A stretch of DNA of 64,000 bases from Neomegalonema perideroedes DSM 15528 (GCF_000374145.1 NZ_KB893653.1:789633-853632); one strand, 5' to 3'; shown: positions 17,018 through 25,965, counted from the stretch's first letter. Numbers and translations: made by a program. Notes: a model not told the origin generated them from the sequence alone.

Positions 17018-17455
17018 ATGCCTGCGCGTCTGGCGGTTTGGGGAACGGCGGCGATTCTGATCGGCTGCGCGACGACGACGGAGCCGCCGCCGCGCGCCGC
17101 GGCTCAGGCCATCGATCTGGATTATCGCCTCGCGGCCCTGCCCTGGGGCGAGGGCGGCCATATGCTCTTTCTCGCCAAGGCGGTGGAGGAGGACGGCGAA
17201 TTGAAGCTCTGCGGCGCCTATGGGCTCGCGAACGTCCGCAAGCCGGCGAAGGGCTCGTCTCGCGCGGCGGCCGAATCGGCGGTTCTGCGGCTTGGTTCGG
17301 TTCAGGTGGCGCAGGGGCTGGGCTTCATGGCGCCGCACGACGGTTCGCGCGCGCCTTTGGGCCAGCCCGCCCGCTGCGCTCTGACCGGGCTCGACTGGCG
17401 GCCGGAGTTCGCCGAGGCGCGTCCCTCCGTGCGTCTGCGCAGCGACGCCCTCTGA
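17018..17455 (+). CDS. Small putative lipoprotein, function unknown
   Basis: The 145-residue protein has a short lipoprotein signal, MPARLAVWGTAAILIGC, with lipobox LIGC (Cys17) and a polar TTTEPPP tether after it. I do not recognise the mature domain (about 30-145), which is mixed in composition, with two further cysteines in KLCGAYGL and ARCALTGL that might pair. A strong AGGAGGGAG ribosome site precedes the ATG. It follows the polyphenol oxidase gene on the same strand after 198 bases and precedes the tRNA-Leu promoter. A link to the oxidase is only positional. Confidence 0.7.
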   Translation: MPARLAVWGTAAILIGCATTTEPPPRAAAQAIDLDYRLAALPWGEGGHMLFLAKAVEEDGELKLCGAYGLANVRKPAKGSSRAAAESAVLRLGSVQVAQGLGFMAPHDGSRAPLGQPARCALTGLDWRPEFAEARPSVRLRSDAL

Positions 17456-17525
17456 AAGGCGGCGCCTCCGGCCCGGGGCGGCCGTCGAAAAGCGCGCAAA
17501 CCGGCGCTTTCCGAGAATCCGGGCC

Positions 17526-17554
17526 TTGACAAAGGGGCGGCGGGGGCCTTATCT
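17526..17554 (+). promoter_or_regulatory. Promoter of tRNA-Leu
   Basis: Consensus -35 TTGACA (17526-17531), a 17-base spacer and -10 TTATCT (17549-17554) place the start about 15 bases before the mature tRNA. Confidence 0.8.
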
Positions 17555-17576
17555 CCCCGGCGTCGCGACAAGCGGC

Positions 17577-17660
17577 GCCCAGATGGCGGAATGGTAGACG
17601 CACTAGTTTCAGGTACTAGCGCTGCAAGGCGTGGAGGTTCGAGTCCTCTTCTGGGCACCA
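17577..17660 (+). tRNA. tRNA-Leu(CAG)
   Basis: The acceptor arms GCCCAGA and TCTGGGC pair, and CCA is encoded. The anticodon stem CTAGT/ACTAG holds the loop TTCAGGT, giving anticodon CAG, which reads CUG. A long variable arm (class II) and the GGTTCGAGTCC T-arm are present. The total length is 84 bases. Confidence 0.97.
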
Positions 17661-17730
17661 AAATTCCGGACGGGTCGAGGCGAAGAGGCGAAGTCCTCGA
17701 TCACAGCCGACGACCCGCCCCCTCGACCTT

Positions 17731-17754
17731 AAGCCCGCAGGCTCCTGCGGGCTT
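17731..17754 (+). terminator. Hairpin, probable tRNA-Leu transcript end
   Basis: AAGCCCGCAG and CTGCGGGCTT form a 10-bp stem with a 4-base loop. Only a short T run follows, so termination may be partial. It lies 70 bases after the tRNA and before rnd. The rest of the 179-base gap shows nothing else. Confidence 0.55.
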
Positions 17755-17839
17755 CGTCGTTTCCAGAGCCTTCGGCTTCGGATCTCCGCAACCCGCGCGG
17801 CGCCTGCGCCTGATGGGTCCGCGCTCTGGATTTCGCCGC

Positions 17840-18454
17840 ATGACCGTCATTCGTCTTCATGAGGGCGATTTGCCCGCCGGCCTCGACCTCGGCCCCGTCG
17901 TGGCCGTCGACACCGAGACTCTCGGGCTGCGTCCGCATCGCGACCGGCTGTGTCTGGCGCAGCTCTCCTCCGGAGACGGGACGGCGCATCTGGTCAAATT
18001 CGCGCCCGGCCCGATCCACGCGCCGCGTCTGGCGGCTTTGCTGGCCGATCCCCGGATTTTGAAGCTCTTTCACTTCGGGCGCTTCGACATCGCGGTTTTA
18101 GACAAGGCTCTGGGCGCGACCGCGCGTCCGGTCTGGTGCACGAAGATCGCCTCCAAGCTCTGCCGCACCTACACCGACCGCCATGGGCTCAAGGAGATCT
18201 GCCGCGAGCTGCTCGGCGTGGACGTCTCGAAGGCGCAGCAAAGCTCGGATTGGGGCGGCCCGACGCTGACTTCCGCGCAGCTTGAATACGCCGCCGGCGA
18301 CGTGCTTTACTTGCATCGGCTGAAGGCCGAGCTTGAAACCCGTCTTGAGAGAGAAGGGCGTCTGGATCTGGCCGAGGCCTGCTTCCGGTTTTTGCCCGAC
18401 CGGGCGCGGCTGGATCTCGCCGGCTGGCCCGAGTCGGATTTGTTCGAACATTAG
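17840..18454 (+). CDS. rnd: Ribonuclease D-type 3'-5' exonuclease
   Basis: A single-domain DEDDy exonuclease of 204 residues, likely trimming tRNA and other structured RNA 3' ends. Exo I is VAVDTETLG, Exo II is KLFHFGRFDIAVL, and Exo III is YAAGDVLYL with the characteristic Tyr. WCTKIASKLCRTYTDRHGLKEICRELLG matches the short alphaproteobacterial form, which lacks the HRDC domain of E. coli RNase D. The frame is open back into the tRNA gene, but ATG 17840 gives the conserved N-terminus MTVIRLHEGDLP. It precedes kdsD by 9 bases, an order conserved in Rhodobacterales-like genomes. Confidence 0.93.
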   Translation: MTVIRLHEGDLPAGLDLGPVVAVDTETLGLRPHRDRLCLAQLSSGDGTAHLVKFAPGPIHAPRLAALLADPRILKLFHFGRFDIAVLDKALGATARPVWCTKIASKLCRTYTDRHGLKEICRELLGVDVSKAQQSSDWGGPTLTSAQLEYAAGDVLYLHRLKAELETRLEREGRLDLAEACFRFLPDRARLDLAGWPESDLFEH

Positions 18455-18463
18455 GCGTTCCGC

Positions 18464-19474
18464 ATGACCCCCGCTCTGGCTCTTCCTCTCTCCGCCGCGC
18501 GCAAGCCGCAATCCGAAGCCGACCTCTCCGTGGCCCGCCGCGTGCTGAAGGTCGAGGCGGAGGCGATCCTCGCCCTCTCCGAGGCGCTGGACGACCGCTT
18601 CGCCGCCGCCGTCGATCTGCTGATGACCGTGCGCGGGCGCGTGATCGTCTCGGGCATCGGCAAGAGCGGCCATGTGGGGCGCAAGATCGCCGCCACGCTG
18701 GCCTCGACGGGGACGCCCGCGCAATTCGTGCATCCCGCCGAGGCGAGCCATGGCGATCTCGGCATGGTCACCGCCGAGGACGTGGCTCTGATCCTCTCCA
18801 ACTCCGGCGAGACCAAGGAGCTCTTCGATCTGCTGAGCCACGCCGGACGCTGGCGGATTCCGATCGTCGCGATCACGGCCCGGGAGGAAAGCACGCTGGC
18901 CCGCGCCGCCGCCGTCCCTCTGATCCTGCCCAAGGCCCCCGAGGCCTGCCCCATGGGGCTGGCGCCCACCACCTCCACCACCATGACCCTCGCGCTGGGC
19001 GACGCTCTGGCGGTGGCGCTGATGGAGCGCCGGGCCTTCAATCCGGACCGCTTCCGCATGCTGCATCCGGGCGGCACCTTGGGGGCGGCCCTGCTGCGGG
19101 TCGAGGATCTCATGCGCGCGGGCGAGAGCCTGCCGCTGATCTCGGTCGACGCGGAGATGGAGGAGGCCGTGCGCGAGATCACCGCCAAGGCCCTCGGGCT
19201 GGTGGGCGTGGTCGACGGGCGGGGCGCTTTGGTCGGGGTGATCACCGACGGCGATCTGCGGCGCCATATCGTCGGGCTTCTGGATCTCTCCATCCCCGAG
19301 GTGATGACCGCCACGCCGCTCACCGTGCGGCGCGGGGCCATGGCCGTCGAGGGGGTGGCGGTGATGAACGAGCGCAAGGTGACCGCGCTCTTCGTGGTCG
19401 ACGCCGACGGGCCGGGGGCGCGTCCGGTGGGGCTGCTGCATATCCACGACTGCTTGCGCGCCGGGGTGAAATGA
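18464..19474 (+). CDS. kdsD: Arabinose-5-phosphate isomerase (KdsD/KpsF/GutQ)
   Basis: The enzyme interconverts ribulose 5-phosphate and arabinose 5-phosphate, the first step to Kdo in lipopolysaccharide. The 336-residue protein has a SIS domain (VIVSGIGKSGHVGRKIAATLASTGTPAQFVHPAEASHGDLG and SNSGETKE) and two CBS domains (about 205-330; VGVITDGDLRRH). The catalytic-region His in ASHGD is present. It is followed by lptC in an ATGA overlap, so Kdo supply and LPS transport are translationally linked. Confidence 0.95.
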   Translation: MTPALALPLSAARKPQSEADLSVARRVLKVEAEAILALSEALDDRFAAAVDLLMTVRGRVIVSGIGKSGHVGRKIAATLASTGTPAQFVHPAEASHGDLGMVTAEDVALILSNSGETKELFDLLSHAGRWRIPIVAITAREESTLARAAAVPLILPKAPEACPMGLAPTTSTTMTLALGDALAVALMERRAFNPDRFRMLHPGGTLGAALLRVEDLMRAGESLPLISVDAEMEEAVREITAKALGLVGVVDGRGALVGVITDGDLRRHIVGLLDLSIPEVMTATPLTVRRGAMAVEGVAVMNERKVTALFVVDADGPGARPVGLLHIHDCLRAGVK

Positions 19475-20124
19475 CGGCCGCCGCCGCGCCTCCCGCCGCG
19501 CCGCGCAGCCGTCGCCGCTGGCGGACGGCCTTCTGGGCTCTGGCGGCGGCGGCGCCTTTCCTCGGGGTCTTCCTCGCCTCCTCGCGGCCTTCGGCGCCGC
19601 TGATCGTGCTGTCGCCTCAGGACCGCGAGGCGCTGGAGGACGGATTGCGTCTGACAGGCCCCCGGCTTTCGGGCCGCACCGCCCAAGGCGAGGCCTACGC
19701 CTTGGCGGCGGATTGGGCCGAGCCGGACGGGCCTCAGCCGAAGCTCGTGCGGATAGGGCCGCTGGAGGGCCGCTTCGAGGCCGCCGACGGCGCGCCTTTG
19801 CGGCTTCAGGCGGGGGGCGGCGAATTCCTCGCCGAGAGCCGCGAATTGACCCTGACTCAGGGCGTGCGGGTCGAGTCCGAGGAGGGATATTGGATGGAGA
19901 CCGAGGCCGCGCGGCTCGACGGGCGGACTCAGGCGGCGAGCAGTCTGGCGCCGGTGCAGGGGGCGGGTCCGGCGGGCGAGATCTCGGCCGAGTCTTTGGA
20001 GGCTCTGGACGGAGACGCCCGCAATGTGCTTTTCAAGGGGCGCGTGCGCATGACCGTGCTGCCCGCCGCCGCGCGCGGCTCTTCGGCCCCGGCGAGGTCC
20101 AGCGAGGAGATCCCCGATGACTGA
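19471..20124 (+). CDS. lptC: LPS export protein LptC
   Basis: LptC is the bitopic inner-membrane protein that receives LPS from LptB2FG and passes it to LptA. The 217-residue product has a cytoplasmic RSRRRWR segment, one membrane helix (about 17-38) and a periplasmic beta-jellyroll. LRLTGPRLSGRTAQGEAYALAADWAEP and GRVRMTVLP match the alphaproteobacterial LptC family (DUF1239/YrbK). It overlaps kdsD by 4 bases and lptA by 8. Sequence conservation is low in this family, so context supports the call. Confidence 0.9.
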   Translation: MTAAAAPPAAPRSRRRWRTAFWALAAAAPFLGVFLASSRPSAPLIVLSPQDREALEDGLRLTGPRLSGRTAQGEAYALAADWAEPDGPQPKLVRIGPLEGRFEAADGAPLRLQAGGGEFLAESRELTLTQGVRVESEEGYWMETEAARLDGRTQAASSLAPVQGAGPAGEISAESLEALDGDARNVLFKGRVRMTVLPAAARGSSAPARSSEEIPDD

Positions 20125-20677
20125 CTCCCCCCAGACGAGTCCCGCGCCGCGCCGCCTTGGGCGGGCTTGGGCGGCCTTGGCGCTGCTCGCCGCCTTCAGC
20201 CCGGCGGCTCCGGCTCTGGGCCAGGCGGGCCTGGGGGCGCTCGGCGGCTTCCGCCAGAATCCGAATCTGCCCATCGAGATCGCCGCCGATTCCCTCGAAG
20301 TCCGCCAGAGCGAGCAGCGGGCGGTCTTCTCCGGCGGCGTGGACGCCCGTCAGGGCGAATTGCGCCTTCAGGCTCAGCGCGTGGAGGTGGTCTACGCCGG
20401 AGACGGCGGGGCGAGCGCGGCCTCCGGGGCTCAGGGCGCGATCCGCAGCCTGCGCGCCGAGGGCGACGTCTTCATCACCAACGGCTCCGAGACCGCTCAA
20501 GGCTCATGGGCCGAATACGACGTGGCGGGCGGCGTGGCGCTCATGGGCGACGACGTGATTCTCACGCAGGGCGAGAACGTGATTCGCGGACCCCGCCTGC
20601 GCATCGACCTGAACAGCGGACAGGCCCGCCTCGAAGGCGGCCGCGTGCAGACGCTGTTCCGTCCCGAAGGTCGATGA
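20117..20677 (+). CDS. lptA: LPS transport periplasmic protein LptA
   Basis: LptA oligomers bridge the periplasm for LPS. The 186-residue protein has a signal peptide (about 1-35, ending ALGQA) and an OstA-like beta-jellyroll. NLPIEIAADSLEVRQSEQRAVFSGGVDARQGELRLQAQRVEVVY and GSETAQGSWAEYDVAGGVALMGDDVILTQGENVIRGPRLRIDLNSGQARLEG are the diagnostic segments. It overlaps the lptC end and lies 45 bases before lptB. Confidence 0.95.
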   Translation: MTDSPQTSPAPRRLGRAWAALALLAAFSPAAPALGQAGLGALGGFRQNPNLPIEIAADSLEVRQSEQRAVFSGGVDARQGELRLQAQRVEVVYAGDGGASAASGAQGAIRSLRAEGDVFITNGSETAQGSWAEYDVAGGVALMGDDVILTQGENVIRGPRLRIDLNSGQARLEGGRVQTLFRPEGR

Positions 20678-20722
20678 CGTAAACTCTTGAGCATAGCGAA
20701 TTCTAAAGGAGGGCCGGGCAGC

Positions 20723-21502
20723 ATGGCCGAAGACGAAGGGTCCGCGCGGGCCGCGGCGGGCGCTTGGGGCGCCGAAGCGGCTCAAGGGCTCGTCGTCGAC
20801 CGGATCGGCAAGAGCTTCAGGGGCCGGGCCGTGGTCCGGGACGTCAGCCTCACGCTGCGGCGCGGGGAGGCGGTCGGACTTTTGGGGCCGAACGGGGCGG
20901 GGAAGACGACATGCTTTTACATGATCGCGGGTTTGGCGCCGGCGGATTACGGACGCATCCTGATCGAAGGTCGGGACGCGACGGCCTTGCCGATGCACAA
21001 ACGCGCCCGCATGGGCGTCGGCTATCTCGCTCAGGAGGCTTCGATCTTCCGCGGCCTGAGCGTGGAGAAGAACATCCTCGCGGTTCTGGAGATCGTCGAG
21101 CCGAGCGCCGCCAAGCGCCGCAAGACTCTGGAGCGGCTGCTCGCGGAATTCTCCATCGAGCGTCTGCGCGACGCGCCTTCGGCGGCGCTGTCGGGCGGCG
21201 AGCGGCGGCGTCTGGAGATCGCGCGGGCTCTGGCCTCCAAGCCCTCCTATCTCCTGCTGGACGAGCCCTTCGCGGGCGTGGATCCCATCGCGGTGGACGA
21301 GATCCGTCGGCTGGTGGCGCAGCTCAAGACGCGGGGCGTGGGCGTTCTGATCACCGATCACAACGTCCGCGAGACCTTGGGCGTGGTGGATCGGGCCTAT
21401 ATCCTGCACGAGGGTTCGGTGCTGCGCGAGGGCGTCCCGGAGGCTTTGGTGGCGGACGAGGTGGTGCGGCGGGTCTACTTGGGCGAAGGCTTCCGTCTGT
21501 GA
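20723..21502 (+). CDS. lptB: LPS export ABC transporter ATP-binding protein LptB
   Basis: LptB powers extraction of LPS by LptFG. The 259-residue ATPase has Walker A GPNGAGKTT, Q-loop YLAQEASIFRGL, signature LSGGERRR, Walker B LLLDEPFAGVDP and switch His in ITDHNVRETL. AAAGGAGG at 20706-20713 fits ATG 20723 better than the earlier in-frame start at 20687. The membrane partners LptF and LptG are outside the window. rpoN follows after 35 bases. Confidence 0.97.
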   Translation: MAEDEGSARAAAGAWGAEAAQGLVVDRIGKSFRGRAVVRDVSLTLRRGEAVGLLGPNGAGKTTCFYMIAGLAPADYGRILIEGRDATALPMHKRARMGVGYLAQEASIFRGLSVEKNILAVLEIVEPSAAKRRKTLERLLAEFSIERLRDAPSAALSGGERRRLEIARALASKPSYLLLDEPFAGVDPIAVDEIRRLVAQLKTRGVGVLITDHNVRETLGVVDRAYILHEGSVLREGVPEALVADEVVRRVYLGEGFRL

Positions 21503-21537
21503 GCCTCTCGCGCTCCGGAAGGGGCTGAGGTCGCGCC

Positions 21538-23067
21538 ATGGCATTCGCTCCCCGCCTTGAAATCCGTCAGAGCCAGCAGCTCGTCATGACTCCGCAGCTG
21601 CAGCAGGCGATCAAGCTGCTGCAGATGTCCAATATGGAGCTTTCGGAGTTCGTCCTTCAGGAGATCGAGCAGAATCCCCTGCTGGAGGTGGTCGAGCCGC
21701 ACGCCGACGCCCCCCGCGAGGAGCCTCCCGCCGACGCGCCGCCCGCGGACGCCGCCTCCGCGGAGCCCGCGGGCCTCGATTCCGAATTGCGCGAGGATCG
21801 TCTGGCCCTCGCCGAGGAGACCTTCGACACCGGGCTTGAAAATCTCTACGCCGACCGCTCCATCGCGGATTCCGACGGCCCCGCCCCCGGCGACGCGGGC
21901 GGCGACTGGAGCAACGTCGGCAAGGGCGGCGATTCGCGATTCGAGGAGATGGGGTCCGCCGTCGAGGAGACCCTCGCCGAATCGGCCAATCTGCGCGAGC
22001 ATCTTCTGGCGCAGCTGGGGCTCACGCGGGCGCCGGGGATCGTGAAGCTCATCTGCGCCGATCTCGTCGAGGCGGTGGACGAGGCGGGTTATCTGCGCGC
22101 CGATCTGGAGGAGACCGCCCACAGGCTCGGCGCGGGCGCGGCGGAGGTCGGGGAGGCGCTGAAGCTGCTGCAGGGCTTCGACCCGACCGGCGTGGGCGCG
22201 CGGGATCTGGCGGAATGCCTCGGGCTGCAATTGGCCGAGCGGGACCGGCTCGATCCGGCCATGGCCAAGCTCCTGCAGAATCTGGAGCTTCTGGCCAAGG
22301 GCGAGCAGGCCAAGCTGCTGAAGCTCTGCGGCGTGGACGCCGAAGACCTCGCCGACATGCTCGCCGAGATCCGGCGTCTGGAGCCGCGTCCGGGCCGCCC
22401 CTTCGGCGGCGAGCCGAGCCAGCCGGTGATTCCCGACGTCTTCGTGCGCCCCGACCAGCATGGCGGCTGGACGGTGGAGCTGAACGGCGAGACTCTGCCG
22501 AAGCTCATCGTGAATCAGCGCTATCTCGCCCGAATCAGCGGCGGCGAGAAGAAAGGCGAGGTGAAGTCCTACATCGCCGAGAAGCTGCAGACCGCCAATT
22601 GGCTGGTGAAAAGCCTCGATCAGCGGGCGCGGACGATTCTCAAGGTCTCCTCGGAGATCGTGCGTCAGCAGGACGGCTTTTTCGCCTATGGGGTGCGCGA
22701 ATTGCGGCCTCTGAACCTCAAGACGGTGGCCGCCGCCGTGGAGATGCATGAATCCACCATCTCCCGCGTGACCTCGAGCAAATACATGGGCACGAATCGG
22801 GGCGTCTTCGAGCTGAAGTATTTCTTCACGGCGGCCATCGCCTCCGCCGACGGCGGCGCGGCCTTCTCGGCCGAATCCGTGCGCCACCGCATCAAGGGCA
22901 TGATCGACGCCGAGGCGCAGGGCGCGCCGCTCTCGGACGACGACCTCGTGAAGGCCCTCCGCGCCGACGGCATAGACATCGCCCGGCGCACGGTGGCCAA
23001 ATACCGGGAATCGATGAATATTCCCTCATCCGTCCGCAGAAGGCGTCTGGGCGGCGTCCTCGCCTGA
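21538..23067 (+). CDS. rpoN: RNA polymerase sigma-54 factor RpoN
   Basis: Sigma-54 directs activator-dependent transcription from -24/-12 promoters. The 509-residue protein has region I rich in Gln and Leu (RQSQQLVMTPQLQQAIKLLQMSNMEL), an acidic linker (about 55-130), core-binding and HTH regions, and a C-terminal RpoN box seen as ARRTVAKYRESM. Its position after lptB and before hpf and ptsN is the classical proteobacterial rpoN neighbourhood. No bacterial enhancer-binding activator is found in this window. Confidence 0.97.
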   Translation: MAFAPRLEIRQSQQLVMTPQLQQAIKLLQMSNMELSEFVLQEIEQNPLLEVVEPHADAPREEPPADAPPADAASAEPAGLDSELREDRLALAEETFDTGLENLYADRSIADSDGPAPGDAGGDWSNVGKGGDSRFEEMGSAVEETLAESANLREHLLAQLGLTRAPGIVKLICADLVEAVDEAGYLRADLEETAHRLGAGAAEVGEALKLLQGFDPTGVGARDLAECLGLQLAERDRLDPAMAKLLQNLELLAKGEQAKLLKLCGVDAEDLADMLAEIRRLEPRPGRPFGGEPSQPVIPDVFVRPDQHGGWTVELNGETLPKLIVNQRYLARISGGEKKGEVKSYIAEKLQTANWLVKSLDQRARTILKVSSEIVRQQDGFFAYGVRELRPLNLKTVAAAVEMHESTISRVTSSKYMGTNRGVFELKYFFTAAIASADGGAAFSAESVRHRIKGMIDAEAQGAPLSDDDLVKALRADGIDIARRTVAKYRESMNIPSSVRRRRLGGVLA

Positions 23068-23258
23068 TTAGGTCTTGAAACCTCCGGGGTCCGCCTCCAT
23101 TCTCAGAGAAGGGCGGGTCGGGATCTCCAGAGAGAACCGAGGTCGTCCGTAGGCGTCGGCTTCTTTCCCGCGCCGGATTCGCGTCGGGAGAGAAACCAGA
23201 GGGAGAAAAGCGGGACGCGGACTCGCTTCGCGCCGCTCAACAAGGAAAAGAGGCCATC

Positions 23259-23861
23259 ATGCGGATGAAAGTCACGGGCCGTCAGATCGACGTGGGCGAT
23301 TCGCTGCCGAAACATGTCGAGGAGAAAATCCTCGCCGTCGTCACGAAATACGCCGATGAGCCGCTTGAGACGGAGGCGACTTTCTCCCGGGACGCCGCGA
23401 AGAATTATCGCAGCGAAGTCACGGTCAAGCTCTCCACGGGTCTGACGATTCAGGCCGAGGGCCGCGCCGCCGACATTTATCCCGCCTTCGAACAGGCCGC
23501 CGCGCGCGTCGAAAAGCAGGTGCGCCGGCATAAGCGCCGCCTCAAAGCCCATTCCACCCGCCGCAAGGGCGGCGTGAATCGTCTGGAGCCGGCGACCTCC
23601 TTCATCCTCACCGCCTATGGCGACGACGAGGCGCCGGACGCCCTCGAAGGCGAGGCCGCGCTCCAGCCCGTGGTGGTGGCGGAGGCGAAATCGAGCATCC
23701 CGTCCTTGACCGTGGGCGAGGCGGTGCTGCAAATGGAGATGGCGGACGAAGCCGTCCTCATGTTCCGCAACGAGGCGCATGGGGAGCTGAACGTCGTCTA
23801 TCGGCGCCCGGACGGCCATATCGGCTGGATCGACCCGAAGGGCGCCGCTCAGGGGAGATGA
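23259..23861 (+). CDS. hpf: Long-form ribosome hibernation promoting factor
   Basis: Long HPF dimerises 70S ribosomes into inactive 100S particles in stationary phase. The 200-residue product has the N-terminal RaiA/YfiA domain (MKVTGRQIDVGDSLPKHVEEKI, FEQAAARVEKQVRRHKRRLKAH) and a C-terminal dimerisation domain (about 135-198; SLTVGEAVLQMEMADEAVLMFRNEAHGELNVVYRRPDGHIGWIDP). The 191-base gap before it shows no gene. ATG 23259 follows an AAGGAAAAGAGG ribosome site; the second Met, two residues on, could also serve. Confidence 0.95.
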   Translation: MRMKVTGRQIDVGDSLPKHVEEKILAVVTKYADEPLETEATFSRDAAKNYRSEVTVKLSTGLTIQAEGRAADIYPAFEQAAARVEKQVRRHKRRLKAHSTRRKGGVNRLEPATSFILTAYGDDEAPDALEGEAALQPVVVAEAKSSIPSLTVGEAVLQMEMADEAVLMFRNEAHGELNVVYRRPDGHIGWIDPKGAAQGR

Positions 23862-23950
23862 GAAGCCGCCGTCCTTGAGGGGGCGGTCAGGTGGAGGCGG
23901 CGTCGGGGCGGGCTTTCCCGCCGCGGCGCCCGAGGCATAGGTGTGAGACG

Positions 23951-24472
23951 ATGCGGATCAGCGATTTGCTTGGGGAAGCCGTCGAACAGGCGGTGGTTCT
24001 GGATTTTCGCGCGTCGGATAAAGCAGAAGCCATGGCCGAGATCGCCGCGCGCGTGGCGCGACGGAGCGGGGTGGGGCGCGAATACGCGCTCGACTCCCTG
24101 CGCCGCCGCGAGGCCCTGGCCGCCACGGGGGTCGGCGACGGAGTCGCCATGCCCCACGCCCGACTCAAAGGGATAGATCAGGCCCTCGGCCTGTTTCTGC
24201 GGCTGGAGAAGCCGTTGCGCGACTGGAGCCTTCCGTTCCAGATCGCGCCGGACGGACGCGAGACGCCCGCTTCGGGCGACGACGCGCCGGTGGATCTCGT
24301 CTTCGCCCTGATCTCTCCCGAAGAGGCCGGGGCGCAGCATCTCAAGGCTCTGGCGCGGATCTCCCGGACGCTTCGTCATGCGGAGACGCGGGCCAATCTG
24401 CGCGGAGCGCCCGACGCGCGCAGCGCCTATCTCCTGCTGACTCAGGAGCCCGCCGCCTCTCGCGCGGCGTGA
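23951..24472 (+). CDS. ptsN: PTS IIA-like nitrogen regulatory protein PtsN
   Basis: PtsN is the EIIA-Ntr of the regulatory phosphotransferase system, which senses phospho-state to tune potassium, carbon and nitrogen metabolism. The 173-residue protein has the phosphorylatable His69 in VAMPHARL and the family end PEEAGAQHLKALARISRTLRHAE. The frame opens at 23891, but MRISDLL at 23951 is the conserved start. A stretch of about 12 residues (RETPASGDDAP) interrupts the domain before VDLVFALI and may be a lineage insertion. Its stop overlaps the GTG start of the RegB-like kinase, coupling the two. Confidence 0.93.
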   Translation: MRISDLLGEAVEQAVVLDFRASDKAEAMAEIAARVARRSGVGREYALDSLRRREALAATGVGDGVAMPHARLKGIDQALGLFLRLEKPLRDWSLPFQIAPDGRETPASGDDAPVDLVFALISPEEAGAQHLKALARISRTLRHAETRANLRGAPDARSAYLLLTQEPAASRAA

Positions 24473-25965
24473 AGATGGCCGATTCCTCCGTCCCTCCTCT
24501 TGAGGCTTCGGCTGCGCCGACGACCTCCGGCGGGGCGGAGCGCGGCTTCAGCCTGATCTCGCGTCCGACGCCGCGCCTGAGGCCCCGCGCCATGCTGGGG
24601 CTGCGCTCGGTCTTCGCGCCGGAGCCCGAGCCTTTGGTTCTGGCGCGCCATCTGCTGCTCTGGCGCTGGCTGGCGGCGGCGGGGCAGGTGGGCGCGCTGA
24701 CGGTGGGCTGGCTGCTCGGCTTTCAGATTCCCGTGCTGCATTGCGTCATGGCGGTTCTGGCGCTGGTCTGGTTCAACCTCATCGCGATGGTGGTTCTGCC
24801 GCCCAACGCCCGGCTCTCCGAGCGGGGGGCTTTGGGCTGGCTGCTCTTCGACGCGGCGCAACTGGCTTTGCTGCTCGGGTTCACGGGCGGCTTCGACAAT
24901 CCTTTCTGTCTGCTCTTCGTGGCGCCTTCGGTGGTGGCGGCGGCGGTGCTGACACAGCGCGCGACTCTGGTCGCGGGGATGGTCTCGCTGGCGCTGAGCG
25001 TGGCGCTGTATCTCTGGGCGTGGCCTTTGAGGCGGGCCGACGGGCTGACCATCCTCCAGATCCCCGAGCTGCATCGGGCGGGGGTGGCGGCGGCTCTGGC
25101 CATCGGGGTGGTCTTCGTGGCGGTGCACGTGCGGCGCCTGACGGGCGAGGAGCAGCGCATGTCCTCGGCTCTGGCGGCGACCGAGGCCGCTTTGGCCCGC
25201 GAGCAGAAATTAGCGGCCATCGGCACCTTGGCGGCGGCGGCGGGGCATGAATTGGGCTCGCCTCTGGCGGCCATCGCCATGGCGGCCAAGGAGATGGAGC
25301 GCGACCTCAAGGCCCAGCCCGATCAGGCGGAGGAGGCGGCCTTCATCCGGGCTCAGGTGGAGCGCTGCCGGGGCATCCTCGCCAAGCTGGCCACGGCCCG
25401 CGCCGACGCCGAGGGCCATTTCGACGTCATCAGCCTGCGCGCGCTTCTGGAGGAGGCGGCGGGTCCGGTCACGCCGCGCGACCGCCGTCTGGAGATCATG
25501 GGCGGCGCGGCCTCTTTGCCGGTGGAGCGCCGTCCGGCCATTCTGCACGCCCTGCGCAATTTCCTCCAGAACGCCATGGATTTCTCGGAATCCCGCGTGC
25601 GGGTCGAGGCGGCGCTCGACGGGGGCAAAGTGCTGCGTCTGCGCATCTGCGACGACGGGCCGGGCTTCTCGCCGGAGGCTCTGGCGCGGCTGGGCGAGCC
25701 CTACGCCTCCACCCGCGCCCGCGAGGCGGGGGGCTCTCCGCGCGAGGGCTACGAAGGCATGGGGCTCGGCGTCTTCATCGCCAAGACCCTTCTGGAGCGC
25801 GGCGGGGCGCGGGTGCGCTTCGCCAACGCCCGGCCCAACCGCTCGGCGCGTCCGGCGCGCCCTGAGGAGGGGGAGCCGCTGGAGGGCGCCGTGGTCGAAA
25901 TCCTCTGGCCCGCGGACCGGCTGCTCGCGCAATCCGTCTTCGCGGAGGATCCGGCGGCGGCCTAG
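24469..25965 (+). CDS. regB: RegB/PrrB/ActS-type redox-sensing histidine kinase
   Basis: RegB-type kinases sense quinone and thiol redox state and phosphorylate RegA to control respiration, photosynthesis and fixation genes. The 498-residue protein has about six membrane helices (55-220). The quinone-site region reads GGFDNPFCLLFVAPSVVAA. The phosphoacceptor is His260 in AGHELGSPLAAIAMA. The redox cysteine is Cys300 in VERCRGIL, 40 residues later, the same spacing as His225/Cys265 in Rhodobacter RegB. N-box NFLQNAMDFS, G1 DDGPGF and G2 GMGLGVFIAKTL are intact. GTG 24469 overlaps the ptsN stop; ATG 24475 is an alternative. RegA and SenC are not adjacent. Confidence 0.92.
   Translation: MKMADSSVPPLEASAAPTTSGGAERGFSLISRPTPRLRPRAMLGLRSVFAPEPEPLVLARHLLLWRWLAAAGQVGALTVGWLLGFQIPVLHCVMAVLALVWFNLIAMVVLPPNARLSERGALGWLLFDAAQLALLLGFTGGFDNPFCLLFVAPSVVAAAVLTQRATLVAGMVSLALSVALYLWAWPLRRADGLTILQIPELHRAGVAAALAIGVVFVAVHVRRLTGEEQRMSSALAATEAALAREQKLAAIGTLAAAAGHELGSPLAAIAMAAKEMERDLKAQPDQAEEAAFIRAQVERCRGILAKLATARADAEGHFDVISLRALLEEAAGPVTPRDRRLEIMGGAASLPVERRPAILHALRNFLQNAMDFSESRVRVEAALDGGKVLRLRICDDGPGFSPEALARLGEPYASTRAREAGGSPREGYEGMGLGVFIAKTLLERGGARVRFANARPNRSARPARPEEGEPLEGAVVEILWPADRLLAQSVFAEDPAAA

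Noticed and set aside
17591..17839. A longer N-terminus for RNase D starting inside tRNA-Leu
   Set aside because: The exonuclease homology begins at 17,840 and the upstream part is tRNA and a hairpin.
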